Part shown: in pieces, positions 8,417 to 19,322 of the stretch | Position numbering within the stretch: the first letter of the stretch is position 1 | How the letters are laid out: each line of letters starts with the position of its first letter | Assembly: GCF_029087225.1 (NCBI RefSeq) | Contig: NZ_JARFJD010000002.1 | Span: 473,378-537,377, forward strand | Source of the DNA: Limnobacter olei | GTDB taxonomy: Bacteria; Pseudomonadota; Gammaproteobacteria; Burkholderiales; Burkholderiaceae_B | Length of the DNA: 64,000 nt | Direction: 5' to 3' | Made by a program: the position numbers and the translations under genes | Notes under the pieces: model-generated | Database searches by the model: none | Seen by the model: the letters and a program-made list of their open reading frames with translations, nothing else | What the model was told of the DNA's origin: nothing

Positions 8417-9076
8417 TCAACTCACTTTGAATTCAGTATCGATCAAGCCCGGAAGCACCAAACGAAGTTGATCGCCGCTTTTTAGAGCCCCAACGCCCTC
8501 GGGAGTTCCGGTGAAAACAAGATCACCTTCCTGCAAGGTAAAGACCTGGCTTAAATAACGCACGATGAACGGAATAGGAAACAGCATTTTTCGGACATCG
8601 CCATGTTGGCGAATTTGCCCGTTCAAATGCATTTGAAACTCAATACTGTGCGGGTGCTCAATGTGTTCAGCGGGCACAAACTGCGTCACTGTGGCCGCAC
8701 AGTCAAAACCCTTGGCCACAGCCCAGGGCAAGCCGCCCTGCTTGGCTTTGGTTTGCAGGTCCCGCGCAGTCAAGTCCAAGCCCAGGCCGTAGCCAGCAAT
8801 GTGTTTCAATGCCTTGTCCTCGGCAATATTTTTCCCGCCCTGCCCCACCAGCAACACCAACTCGGCCTCGTAGTGAACATCACCGGAATGCGCAGGCAAA
8901 ACAATGGGTGTTCCCGGCGGATGCAAAGCCGAGGTGGGTTTGATAAACACCACCGGATCTTCTTCGGGGCGATTGCCCAACTCGGCAATGTGCGCAGCGT
9001 AATTTCGGCCGATGCAGAAAATATTACGAACCTGTACTGCTTTGGTTTGCTGGGCCAACAAGGCAATGTGAGGCAT
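8417..9076 (-). CDS. fumarylacetoacetate hydrolase family protein (acylpyruvase type)
   Basis: A protein of 219 residues from the ATG at 9076 (MPHIALLAQQ), which has an AGGA site upstream. A TTG start 33 bases earlier is possible but less likely. The sequence has the compact single-domain layout of YcgM/FAHD1-like enzymes: FCIGRNYAAHIAELGN near the N-terminus, the metal-ligand segment HYEAELVLLVG, GLDLTARDLQ and GDLVFTGTPEGVG. Members hydrolyse acylpyruvates or decarboxylate oxaloacetate using Mg or Mn in the cytoplasm. It is probably co-transcribed with the DUF411 lipoprotein gene 4 bases downstream; no functional link between the two is obvious. It diverges from the response regulator gene across 131 bases that contain a perfect palindrome. 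Confidence 0.9.
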   Translation of the reverse strand: MPHIALLAQQTKAVQVRNIFCIGRNYAAHIAELGNRPEEDPVVFIKPTSALHPPGTPIVLPAHSGDVHYEAELVLLVGQGGKNIAEDKALKHIAGYGLGLDLTARDLQTKAKQGGLPWAVAKGFDCAATVTQFVPAEHIEHPHSIEFQMHLNGQIRQHGDVRKMLFPIPFIVRYLSQVFTLQEGDLVFTGTPEGVGALKSGDQLRLVLPGLIDTEFKVS

Positions 9077-9126
9077 GGAAGTGTCCTGTTTAAAGCGTTT
9101 ATCTTTCAATTGTGCATCAAGTCAAA

Positions 9127-9148
9127 GTCTCGTCCATAAGGACGAGAC
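9127..9148. promoter_or_regulatory. perfect 9-base inverted repeat between divergent genes, candidate operator
   Basis: GTCTCGTCC (9127-9135), a 4-base spacer ATAA, then GGACGAGAC (9140-9148), midway between the starts of the FAH-family gene and the response regulator gene. Neither strand has a proper T run behind it, so an operator or an RNA hairpin in a leader is more likely than a terminator. Confidence 0.45.
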
Positions 9149-9207
9149 GATTTCAGTTGCGCAAGGTACCTGAATTTGTCACCATCAAAAAAAATCGAAC
9201 TCACCGC

Positions 9208-9825
9208 ATGAAATTACTTGTTGTTGACGATCATTTGCTGTTTCGCGAAGGGTTACGCCACATATTACTGAGGCTTGACCAAACTGTTGATATTCACGAA
9301 TGCGGCACTGTTCAGGATGCAATAGAAATCGCCAAGCAAATCACCGAATTTGATCTTGTTTTACTGGACATGCAGTTACCAGGCCTTCAAGGACTGGAGG
9401 GTCTGCATGCATTAAAGGGGGCTTTCCCCACCAGCCCAATCACCTTGATTTCCGGCGTTGCAGACCAACGCGCAATTGCGGAGGGAATACGCAGTGGCGC
9501 CCAAGGCTTTGTCTCGAAATCCGGCAGCGCGGAAGACATGCTGAATGGTCTCAGAAAAGTGATCAACGGCGAACACCACATACCCCCCGAGATCAGCAAC
9601 TCACAAGGAGTTGGCATTCGGCTGGACCAAACCTATCACCTCACGCCGCGGCAGGTCGAGGTGTTGGCCCAGTTGTGCGAAGGACATTCCAACAAGGAAA
9701 TTGGACGCACGCTGAGCATGAGCGAGAACACAGTGCGTTGCCACGTGGCCAGCGTATTTCGAGCCTTGGGCGCAAAATCAAGAACCGAAGCAGCCATATT
9801 GGCCAAACGCAAGGGTTTGCTGTGA
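9208..9825 (+). CDS. LuxR/NarL-type two-component response regulator
   Basis: A protein of 205 residues from the ATG at 9208 (MKLLVVDDHLLFREGL). The frame extends 96 bases upstream, but the receiver domain must begin at this Met. The receiver domain (1-120) carries the acidic pair DD near the N-terminus and the phosphoacceptor Asp54 in LVLLDMQLPG. The C-terminal LuxR helix-turn-helix runs from LTPRQVEVLAQLCEGHSNKEI through SMSENTVRCHVASVFRALG. It should bind DNA when phosphorylated. Its stop codon overlaps the start of the hybrid histidine kinase gene (GTGA at 9822-9825), so the two are translationally coupled and most likely form a cognate pair. The signal and regulon are unknown; the palindrome at 9127-9148 could be an autoregulatory site. 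Confidence 0.93.
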   Translation: MKLLVVDDHLLFREGLRHILLRLDQTVDIHECGTVQDAIEIAKQITEFDLVLLDMQLPGLQGLEGLHALKGAFPTSPITLISGVADQRAIAEGIRSGAQGFVSKSGSAEDMLNGLRKVINGEHHIPPEISNSQGVGIRLDQTYHLTPRQVEVLAQLCEGHSNKEIGRTLSMSENTVRCHVASVFRALGAKSRTEAAILAKRKGLL

Positions 9826-11570
9826 CCGCCGCACTGAACATCAACGACGATCAGTACAAACCACTCATTCTTAAAGAACAGACGCGCCTGCTTTTTGAAC
9901 ACCTGCCATTCGTGCTGATCGGCAGCCTGGTTTCTGCCACAGGCGTCGCCGTGATTCTTTGGAATGAAGTTGCGCATTCCGTACTTCTTGGCTGGACGGC
10001 GCTGGTCTACCTGTTGTGCCTCGCACGCTGGAAGATTCGTCAATACTTTATGCGACTGGGCACCGATTATGACGCCAATCGCTGGATATACGTGGCTACA
10101 GCACTCACCGCGTTGGCAGGGTTGCTGTGGGGAAGCATGGGTGTTCTGTTTTTTGAAGACACTCCACTGGTGCTCATGACGCTGGTGATTGTTTTGGGCG
10201 GCATGACAGCGGGCGCGGTTTCATCCCACAGCTGCCATCTTCCAGCTTATATTGCCTTTGCAGTGCCTGCCGTGAGCCCGTTCGCCTTGCGCTGCTTCGC
10301 CGAGCTGGATGGTTTTCACGTCGTTCTTGGCACCCTTTCACTCACCTTCATGTTGGTGAATATTCTGTATGGCCGCAACTTGCAGGGAAACTTGCTTGAA
10401 ACCATGCGACTGCGGTTCCAAAACGCCGACCTTGTGGTGGCACTGACCCATCAAAAAGAGGCTGTTGAGCAGGCAAGCCTGGCCAAAACACGGTTTTTGG
10501 CCGCAGCAAGCCATGACCTTCGGCAACCAGTGCAGGCCATTGAACTGTTTGTCGATGTACTTGATCAAGATCTCAAGGACACGCCGGCCACCGTGATGCT
10601 GAACCGTATTCGTGCTGCCGGTCGAGGACTTGAGACCTTATTGAATGCCCTGCTCGATTTTTCGAAAATTGATGCTGCGGCAATTACTCCGGACAAAAAA
10701 CATTTTCCGATTCAATCGATTTTTGATGTGCTTCAAACCGATTTTTGTGCCCAAGCAGACCGCAAGGGTATTTCCATTCGTTTTGTAGGAAGCAGGCTTT
10801 GTGTGCATAGCGACCCCAATTTGCTTGAACGAATACTGCGCAACTTTGTGTCCAACGCGATCAAATACACGCCAGCAGGCAGTGTGTTGATTGGATGCAG
10901 AAGACAGGAAAGCGATGTCCGGATTGAGGTTCATGACACAGGCATTGGAATTCCAGACAAGGCACACGAGAAGGTTTTCAAGGAATTCGTGCAACTGGAC
11001 AACCCCGAGCGAGATCGCGAGAAAGGACTAGGCCTGGGTTTGTACATTGCCAGCAGCCTGGCGGGTTTGCTGGGACACCCCATCAGGCTGAATTCCACTG
11101 TGGGTCGCGGCTCTGTGTTTTCAGTCACGGTACCCCTCGGAAAAATTCAAACCGAAACACCTGACCAACTTGTACAGCCAAGCCCAAACCAGGGGTTGCG
11201 AGACAAAACTGTGCTGTTTATCGATGACGATCCAAATTTGAGAGTGGGTGTTGCCGAAATGCTGGAACGTTGGGACTGCGCCGCGGTTACCGCTGAATCC
11301 GCACAGGAAGCACTCGAACTGATGCAGATGAGTGGATTTGTGCCCGATGTGATCGTGGCCGACTATCGCCTTCGACACGATGAAACGGGTGTTCAGGCCA
11401 TTAAAGCCATTCAGGCCCGCTGGGGCACAGTGCCCGCCGCCATTCTGACTGGTGACACCGAGCCCGAGCGCATTCGCGAAGCTCGGTCATCAGGATTCCC
11501 ATTGGTTCACAAACCACTGAGTGCAGCCAAGTTGAGAACCTTGCTGACACACTTGCTTGGTAAACCCTAG
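9822..11570 (+). CDS. hybrid sensor histidine kinase with C-terminal receiver domain
   Basis: A protein of 582 residues if the GTG at 9822, coupled to the preceding stop, is the start; the frame itself is open from 9675 within the regulator gene. Residues 25-185 hold about six hydrophobic helices and no large periplasmic loop, so the sensor is membrane-embedded. The dimerisation helix contains His231 in AAASHDLRQP, a subtype seen in many betaproteobacterial hybrid kinases. The ATPase domain shows the N box (ILRNFVSNAIKYT), G1 (VHDTGIGIP) and G2 (GLGLGLYIASSLAGLLG). The C-terminal receiver has FIDDD and phosphoacceptor Asp514 in IVADYRL. Phosphate could flow His to Asp within the kinase and on to the LuxR regulator. 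Its stop overlaps that of the convergent small secreted protein gene. Confidence 0.92.
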   Translation: MTAALNINDDQYKPLILKEQTRLLFEHLPFVLIGSLVSATGVAVILWNEVAHSVLLGWTALVYLLCLARWKIRQYFMRLGTDYDANRWIYVATALTALAGLLWGSMGVLFFEDTPLVLMTLVIVLGGMTAGAVSSHSCHLPAYIAFAVPAVSPFALRCFAELDGFHVVLGTLSLTFMLVNILYGRNLQGNLLETMRLRFQNADLVVALTHQKEAVEQASLAKTRFLAAASHDLRQPVQAIELFVDVLDQDLKDTPATVMLNRIRAAGRGLETLLNALLDFSKIDAAAITPDKKHFPIQSIFDVLQTDFCAQADRKGISIRFVGSRLCVHSDPNLLERILRNFVSNAIKYTPAGSVLIGCRRQESDVRIEVHDTGIGIPDKAHEKVFKEFVQLDNPERDREKGLGLGLYIASSLAGLLGHPIRLNSTVGRGSVFSVTVPLGKIQTETPDQLVQPSPNQGLRDKTVLFIDDDPNLRVGVAEMLERWDCAAVTAESAQEALELMQMSGFVPDVIVADYRLRHDETGVQAIKAIQARWGTVPAAILTGDTEPERIREARSSGFPLVHKPLSAAKLRTLLTHLLGKP

Positions 11571-11992
11571 ATACCTGCCTCTTTCAAAAAAGGACCAAAG
11601 CAGGTGTCAAGCTCAGCCTTCTGGCACATCATGAATTTGGAGCCCGTGGCATGCATCACGATGTAATTGGTGGCCACATTGCCATTCGGCACTTTATGAC
11701 CCATGCAATCGGGTTGGTCGTTCACCTGCACCACCGTGTCGACCCAAGTGTAGAAGCCCTGCGCATTTGGCCGCAAGCTGATGTCATACCGGGTTTGCAC
11801 CACCTGTCCGCCGCTCAGAATTTGGGTGGTGCCATCGGTACGAATGTCGTAGATTTCAGCGCAGTTTTGTTCAGGTAGATTGATTCGCCACAAGCCCACC
11901 AGCGGGTGCTCCTGAGGCAATGCGGTGTCCGCATGAACGGCGGCAGAAAAAGCTATCGAGAACACACTCAGCAAAACAACCCTGTAATTCAT
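11567..11992 (-). CDS. small secreted protein of unknown function
   Basis: A protein of 141 residues from the ATG at 11992. It has a clear signal peptide (MNYRVVLLSVFSIAFSAAVHA, cleavage after AVHA expected). The mature part of about 120 residues starts with PLVGLWRINLPEQNC and contains four cysteines, enough for two disulfides, in a beta-rich pattern with YDIRTDGTTQI. I do not recognise a named family; the LVGLWRI start recalls lipocalin-like or DUF2147-like periplasmic proteins, but that is weak. The stop codon overlaps the stop of the hybrid kinase gene (shared CTAG). A longer form starting at 12052 would put residues ahead of the signal peptide and is unlikely. Confidence 0.7.
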   Translation of the reverse strand: MNYRVVLLSVFSIAFSAAVHADTALPQEHPLVGLWRINLPEQNCAEIYDIRTDGTTQILSGGQVVQTRYDISLRPNAQGFYTWVDTVVQVNDQPDCMGHKVPNGNVATNYIVMHATGSKFMMCQKAELDTCFGPFLKEAGI

Positions 11993-12061
11993 GTAGCCCC
12001 CTGCAACGTTACTTATTGCAATTAGCATACTGAGGCTTACTGGGTAGAGCAAGCCGGAATC

Positions 12062-12098
12062 AAAAAAAGCCTGTGCCTAAAAAGGCGACAGGCTTTTT
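12062..12098 (-). terminator. rho-independent terminator after ssb
   Basis: Arms AAAAAGCCTGT (12064-12074) and ACAGGCTTTTT (12088-12098). On the minus strand the stem ends in seven T. It lies about 20 bases past the ssb stop; the promoter of the small secreted protein gene should lie between it and 11992. Confidence 0.85.
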
Positions 12099-12119
12099 GG
12101 AGTTACTGCAAAACAACAA

Positions 12120-12623
12120 TCAGAACGGAATGTCATCATCCAGATCGGCTACGCTTTGTGGGGCTGAGCGCTGCGGTGCAGGTGCAGATGAACGCATGCT
12201 GCTGCCACCCGAGTTGCGGCTAGGCGCTGGCGACTGATCAAAATCATCGCCTGCCCCCATGGATGAACCACCGCCACCACCACCGCCCTCACGACCACCC
12301 AGCAATTGCATCTGATCTGCAATAATTTCAGTGGTGTATTTGTCCACGCCCGACTGGTCTTGCCACTTGCGTGTTTTTAAACGCCCCTCAATGTACACCG
12401 AGCGGCCTTTCTTGCAGTACTCGCCTGCAATTTCCGCCAGGCGGCCATAAATTACAACACGGTGCCATTCAGTTTCTTCGCGCTTTTCACCCGTGTTTTT
12501 GTCTTTCCAGCTGCTCGACGTGGCCAAGGCCAGGTTAACTACAGCACCGCCATCCGGCAGGTAGCGCACGTCGGGGTCTTTGCCCAAATTACCAACCAGA
12601 ATTACTTTGTTTACTGAGGCCAT
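12120..12623 (-). CDS. ssb: single-stranded DNA-binding protein
   Basis: A protein of 167 residues: OB fold in residues 1-110 ([20 protein letters not shown], then [21 protein letters not shown]), a Gly-rich flexible linker with a run of Gly and Ser around 115-130, and the conserved acidic tip DDDIPF at the C-terminus. The tip recruits replication and repair proteins. SSB works as a tetramer coating single-stranded DNA. An AAGGAG site lies somewhat far (12 bases) before the ATG. It lies downstream of an MFS transporter gene and close to the divergent uvrA, an arrangement common in betaproteobacteria. A terminator follows. Confidence 0.97.
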   Translation of the reverse strand: MASVNKVILVGNLGKDPDVRYLPDGGAVVNLALATSSSWKDKNTGEKREETEWHRVVIYGRLAEIAGEYCKKGRSVYIEGRLKTRKWQDQSGVDKYTTEIIADQMQLLGGREGGGGGGGSSMGAGDDFDQSPAPSRNSGGSSMRSSAPAPQRSAPQSVADLDDDIPF

Positions 12624-12717
12624 GGAATGAATTGCTCCTTAAATTCTTGAATACGTATTGAAATGCATTTGAGCGAGACTACTTATTGGCGCGCTGAGTT
12701 GAGTTTGCCAAGCGTGA

Positions 12718-13998
12718 CTAAGCAAGTGGACTTGTTGAGCCATCAGCAGGTACCTGAACTTCGGCCACCGTGGCTGCGCGGGGGGGCAAAGCTTTAATGC
12801 CCATGGCTAACAATAACCACACAACCACGAGCAACAACGCACCCTCAAACACACCTTGCGCTCCCAGGTGGCGAAACGCAAGCCCGCCCAAAGCGCCACC
12901 TGCAAAAAGCCCCAATGCCTGAGAAGTATTATATACACCCAAAGCCAAACCCCGGTGACTGAGGGGTGCCACTCGTGACACCCACGAGGGAAGGGTAGCC
13001 TCAAGCAAATTAAAGCCCACAAAGTAGGCAAGTAACAGCACAACCAGCGCCCAGCCTTGGTTTGAAAACAACACGAAACCCAAAAGCACCGCACCCATCA
13101 GGCCGATTGAACCCAGTTTAACCTGCTTGGTTTTCGCTTTTTTCTCGGCCCACACCATCAGTGGCACCATGAGCACAAACGAGCCCAATACCACCGGCAA
13201 ATACACCTTCCAGTGTTCAGCCAGTGGCAATTCAAGACTGCTGAGCAGCAGGCTGGGCACCACCACAAAAAGGGACATTTGCGTTAAATGCAGGGTAAAA
13301 ATACCCAGGTTCAGACGCAGCAAATCGGGCTGGGTAAGCACGGCCCAACCATCGGCAAAACTGCCCTTGAGCTTGGCTTCCTGATCGGCCAAATTGGGGG
13401 TGGGCAACAGCCAAATCACCACACCAATGCCCAGAATACTCAGCACACCGGTCATGGCAAACAGCCCGCTTAAGCCAAAAAACTTGTACAACACCGGCGA
13501 AAACACGAGCGACAAAGCAAAAGTAACGCCAATGGAGGCACCAATCATGGCCATGCCTTTGGAGCGCACTTCATCGCGGGTTACATCGGCCAGCAAGGCC
13601 GACAGAGCTGCTGAAATGGCACCAGCGCCCTGCAAGGCGCGCGCCCACACCAGCTGCTCTACTGTTTCGGCCACATAGCCCAACCAGCAACCAACAGCAA
13701 ATAGCAACAGGCCACCGATAATAATGGGCTTTCTACCCAGTTTGTCTGAGGCCCAACCCAAGGGAATTTGCATACACGCCTGTGCAAGGCCATAAATACC
13801 CATGGCCAGGCCCACCAAGCTTAAATTGTCACCACCGGGCATACCCGCAGCATGCAGGGAGAACACGGGCAAAATCATGAACATGCCAAACATGCGCAAC
13901 GCGTAGATGCTGGCCAGCCACCCTGCGGCTTTGCGCTCGGAGGGCAGCATTTTGAAAGCATCGGGGGCTGCAGTATGGCTCACGGTCTTGCGGCTCAT
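12718..13998 (-). CDS. MFS transporter
   Basis: A protein of 426 residues with about 12 hydrophobic helices. The first half contains the MFS motif A region between helices 2 and 3 (PLGWASDKLGRKP) and the helix 4-5 segment ARALQGAGAISAALSALLADV. These mark a drug:H+ antiporter-like member of the major facilitator superfamily in the inner membrane. The substrate cannot be told. It lies between ssb and uvrA, a position held by MFS genes in many Burkholderiales, so conservation of place rather than a DNA-repair role is the safest reading. The 102 bases to uvrA contain both divergent promoters. The last about 25 residues (AEVQVPADGSTSPLA) are a soluble tail. Confidence 0.9.
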   Translation of the reverse strand: MSRKTVSHTAAPDAFKMLPSERKAAGWLASIYALRMFGMFMILPVFSLHAAGMPGGDNLSLVGLAMGIYGLAQACMQIPLGWASDKLGRKPIIIGGLLLFAVGCWLGYVAETVEQLVWARALQGAGAISAALSALLADVTRDEVRSKGMAMIGASIGVTFALSLVFSPVLYKFFGLSGLFAMTGVLSILGIGVVIWLLPTPNLADQEAKLKGSFADGWAVLTQPDLLRLNLGIFTLHLTQMSLFVVVPSLLLSSLELPLAEHWKVYLPVVLGSFVLMVPLMVWAEKKAKTKQVKLGSIGLMGAVLLGFVLFSNQGWALVVLLLAYFVGFNLLEATLPSWVSRVAPLSHRGLALGVYNTSQALGLFAGGALGGLAFRHLGAQGVFEGALLLVVVWLLLAMGIKALPPRAATVAEVQVPADGSTSPLA

Positions 13999-14100
13999 GT
14001 GTGATTGAAATTCAAGGGCTTGAACAACCCTTGCAGATGTCTTATTCCGGGAAACCGTCTATAGTATCAGGTTGGCCGCTGATTCCATTTGTTGTACCGC

Positions 14101-16983
<2,883 letters not shown>

Positions 16984-17400
16984 TTAAACGCGCGCTTTGT
17001 TTGCATTCAACAAATCAATTCCACGAGCGAGATCACCGCGGGCCTGGTCGTTGAGCGGTTCGCTTTGTACCCTGTAGGTTAAATTGTCGACCAGCGCTTG
17101 AAGCGGAATGACATTGACTCCTCCGTGCATCTGCCGGTGTTCAAAACCCCGACCAGCGATGCTGTTTTTGGCGGGCACTACATCCACCAACAGTGACTCA
17201 CGCCCCTGCCCTGCCCAGCTCAGGCTTTCTGTGTTTCCAGGCTCGGACTTAAACCCGAGTTGACTCAAGCCCAGGTGATCAAGATCGGACAGACGGTCCA
17301 TGGCAGAGGGGCTAACCACCACATCCAGATCATTGGGTCTACTTAAACTGAAGGCTGGGGAAGGAGTTCCCCTGTGAAATATCGTCAGTTTTTCAGTCAT
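16984..17400 (-). CDS. nucleotidyltransferase-like protein of unknown role
   Basis: A protein of 138 residues from the ATG at 17400 (MTEKLTIFHRGTPSP). The pattern RPNDLDVVVSPSAMDRL, then LGLSQLGFKSEPG, LLVDVVPAK and VIPLQALVDNLTYR resembles the conserved strands of AbiEii/MNT-type nucleotidyltransferases: a DxD pair on one strand, a third acidic residue in VDVVP, and a helix with Lys/Arg. The GS motif normally ahead of the DxD pair is not visible, so it may be reduced or inactive. No HEPN or toxin partner gene is next to it. It is antisense-adjacent to uvrA (stops touching) and diverges from mscS by 36 bases. Fold assignment is inference from pattern only. Confidence 0.55.
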   Translation of the reverse strand: MTEKLTIFHRGTPSPAFSLSRPNDLDVVVSPSAMDRLSDLDHLGLSQLGFKSEPGNTESLSWAGQGRESLLVDVVPAKNSIAGRGFEHRQMHGGVNVIPLQALVDNLTYRVQSEPLNDQARGDLARGIDLLNANKARV

Positions 17401-17401
17401 G

Positions 17402-17407
17402 TACAAT
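17402..17407 (+). promoter_or_regulatory. possible -10 box of mscS
   Basis: TACAAT, five of six matches to TATAAT, 30 bases before the mscS start and just outside the divergent gene. No convincing -35 is seen at the right distance, so this is tentative. Confidence 0.3.
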
Positions 17408-17436
17408 AGGTGGCTCTTTTTAGCAGTGGGAGCACC

Positions 17437-18333
17437 ATGAACGAGCAACTCGAAACCCTATTCAAATACATCGAACCAGCCAAGCTGCTGGACCTTGGTT
17501 TGCAAGCCGCAAAATTTTTTCTGGTCATCGTAGTTGCCTTGATTGTATTGCGCTTGGTAAAAACAGCAATCGATCGCGTCGGTACGCGCATGCAGGCCCG
17601 CAGCAAAACACTTGACGATCAAAAACGAATCGAAACCCTGATGCGTGTGCTGAAGTACGTGGCCAACGTGGTCATTTTGCTAATGGGTGCGCTGATTGCC
17701 TTGGGGACCATTGGTATTTCAATTGCACCGGTGCTCGCTGCTGCTGGGGTGGTGGGTTTGGCGGTCGGCTTTGGCGCACAAAGCTTGGTGAAAGATTACT
17801 TCACAGGCATTGTTTTGCTGATCGAAAACCAGATTCGCGCGGGCGATATTATCGAAGTAGGCGGCAAAAGCGGAACGGTAGAGAACATGACATTGCGTTA
17901 CGTACGCTTGCGCGACGCCGAAGGCAATGTGCATTTTGTACCGAACGGGCAAATTAACTCCGTCACCAATTCCACGATGGAATTCGCGTATGCAATGATT
18001 GATGTAGGCATTGCTTACAAAGAAGACATTGATGCGTCCATCCAGGTGATGCAAAAGGTGGGAACGGAACTGGCTGAAGACAAGGAATGGCGCTCGAAAA
18101 TTACAGAGCCCATGTCGACCTTTGGTGTGCAGCAACTGGCCGATTCTGCAGTAGTGATCCGTGTGCGATTCAAAACACTGCCTGGTGAGCAATGGGCTGT
18201 GAGACGAGAGTACAACAAGCGTATTAAAGCGGCGTTTGACAATGTTGGTATTGAAATTCCATTCCCTCACGTGACCATGTGTCCAAGTGGTGGAGGTGCT
18301 GTGGAGCTGCCAGCGCAGATTTCGTCGAGCTAA
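17437..18333 (+). CDS. small-conductance mechanosensitive channel, MscS family
   Basis: A protein of 298 residues from the ATG at 17437, with GGGAG just upstream. It has an N-terminal transmembrane helix (FFLVIVVALIVLRLV), a second helix (VVILLMGALIALGTIGIS) and the pore-lining third helix ending APVLAAAGVVGLAVGFGAQ, the Ala/Gly packing motif of MscS. The beta domain follows (ENQIRAGDIIEVGGKSGTVE, then VHFVPNGQINSVTN), then the alpha/beta cytoplasmic cage. Its length matches E. coli MscS. It opens under membrane tension and releases solutes during osmotic downshock. It is a single gene with its own strong terminator. Confidence 0.95.
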   Translation: MNEQLETLFKYIEPAKLLDLGLQAAKFFLVIVVALIVLRLVKTAIDRVGTRMQARSKTLDDQKRIETLMRVLKYVANVVILLMGALIALGTIGISIAPVLAAAGVVGLAVGFGAQSLVKDYFTGIVLLIENQIRAGDIIEVGGKSGTVENMTLRYVRLRDAEGNVHFVPNGQINSVTNSTMEFAYAMIDVGIAYKEDIDASIQVMQKVGTELAEDKEWRSKITEPMSTFGVQQLADSAVVIRVRFKTLPGEQWAVRREYNKRIKAAFDNVGIEIPFPHVTMCPSGGGAVELPAQISSS

Positions 18334-18344
18334 TCAAAAGCAAG

Positions 18345-18376
18345 AAAAAGCCGCTGGTTTTGCCAGCGGCTTTTTT
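18345..18376 (+). terminator. rho-independent terminator of mscS
   Basis: Stem AAAAAGCCGCTGG (18345-18357) with CCAGCGGCTTTTT (18363-18375), 5-base loop and six T on the plus strand, 12 bases after the mscS stop. Confidence 0.92.
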
Positions 18377-18434
18377 GATGACTTATTTTACGACCTGTTC
18401 AAACTGAAACTTTTCGGCGTGAACATCCCACTTA

Positions 18435-19256
18435 ATGAATATCAGAATTCGATATTCGACCACAATGGATAGCCCCTCATTAAACAATCAACGTTCGGCG
18501 TATACGGCACAGATTGCGCATTCTATTCAGAACGAGCGCATTAACTCTGTACAGCGCAATCTGCCCCGGATCTCAAACGTCGCTCACCGACTGGCTCGGT
18601 GCCTATACAAATGCATCAATCCCGATGCCCTGCAAGCCCAAGTGTTGCAGCCCGACTTGCTCAAATTCGGGCAACGTGCTGTCGTCTCCAGCAACACCGA
18701 CCTGGTCGTTGACCAAAGTGCCCGAAACCTGGCCAATACCCGCAAGGTTTTGCCCCACAACCGATTTAATCTGACCGCCAATGGCAGAAAAGCCAATGTG
18801 TTTTCGACCAACAACTTATTGAGTGAAGTTCTAAATGGCCAACGTCCATTGGCTCACCTTACGCGCCATGACCGCCTTGATTTCATTGGACACGGCAACA
18901 AAACCCATTTTGAGGATTACACCCCTGCCGTGCTGGCCGATTGCGTGGTCGCCAGTGGCTTGCAAGAAATCGGCGTTATCAAGTTGGCCGCTTGCGACAT
19001 CGGCAAAGGCCAATTTTTGGAAGAATTCGCTCAGGCATTAATTAACCGAGGAGTCCGATTTGGCTACCTTTCAGCCCCAAAATCTTTTTCGTCTGACATG
19101 CGATTCACGTTCAAAGCGCTGAACCGCGACAGGACGATTGCACCTTTCTTTTTTTTACCACGCAAATTTTCGGGGCCTTTACCGGAAAAGTTCAATATGA
19201 AAACCGTCAAGGGCAATCTTGACATCAGTTTCAAAGACTCTCGCTACAAACAATAA
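18435..19256 (+). CDS. orphan protein with clan CD (C80/caspase-like) cysteine protease motifs
   Basis: A protein of 273 residues (ATG at 18435; an in-frame ATG at 18465 is the alternative, and neither has a good ribosome site). The first 130 residues are Asn/Gln/Arg-rich and unlike anything I know. Residues 146-210 show the clan CD signature: a hydrophobic strand ending in HG (LDFIGHGN, His153), a TPAVLADCV helix, and a second hydrophobic strand ending in a Cys (IKLAACDIGKG, Cys187), followed by FLEEFAQAL. This His/Cys dyad spacing resembles C80 (MARTX/clostridial toxin autoprotease), DUF4347 and caspase-like domains. No signal peptide or membrane helix is seen. It is flanked by terminators on both sides, so it is a single-gene unit. 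An effector, toxin fragment or regulatory protease is possible; enzymatic activity is unproven. Confidence 0.6.
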   Translation: MNIRIRYSTTMDSPSLNNQRSAYTAQIAHSIQNERINSVQRNLPRISNVAHRLARCLYKCINPDALQAQVLQPDLLKFGQRAVVSSNTDLVVDQSARNLANTRKVLPHNRFNLTANGRKANVFSTNNLLSEVLNGQRPLAHLTRHDRLDFIGHGNKTHFEDYTPAVLADCVVASGLQEIGVIKLAACDIGKGQFLEEFAQALINRGVRFGYLSAPKSFSSDMRFTFKALNRDRTIAPFFFLPRKFSGPLPEKFNMKTVKGNLDISFKDSRYKQ

Positions 19257-19288
19257 AAAACCGCTGTTGGCATACCAACAGCGGTTTT
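19255..19288. terminator. bidirectional terminator between the orphan protease-like gene and gltD
   Basis: Fourteen-base arms at 19257-19270 and 19275-19288 with loop CATA. The plus strand ends in four T, the minus strand in six T, so it can stop both the plus-strand gene (whose TAA overlaps the left flank) and gltBD. Confidence 0.9.
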
Positions 19289-19322
19289 GCGGAACAATCT
19301 CCGAAGCAGAACTGGCTGGGAA

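Noticed and set aside
18400-18475. Possible hrpII (TTCG-N16-TTCG) box before the protease-like gene
   Set aside because: TTCG strings are present but about 31 bases apart, not 16, so there is no evidence for type III control.
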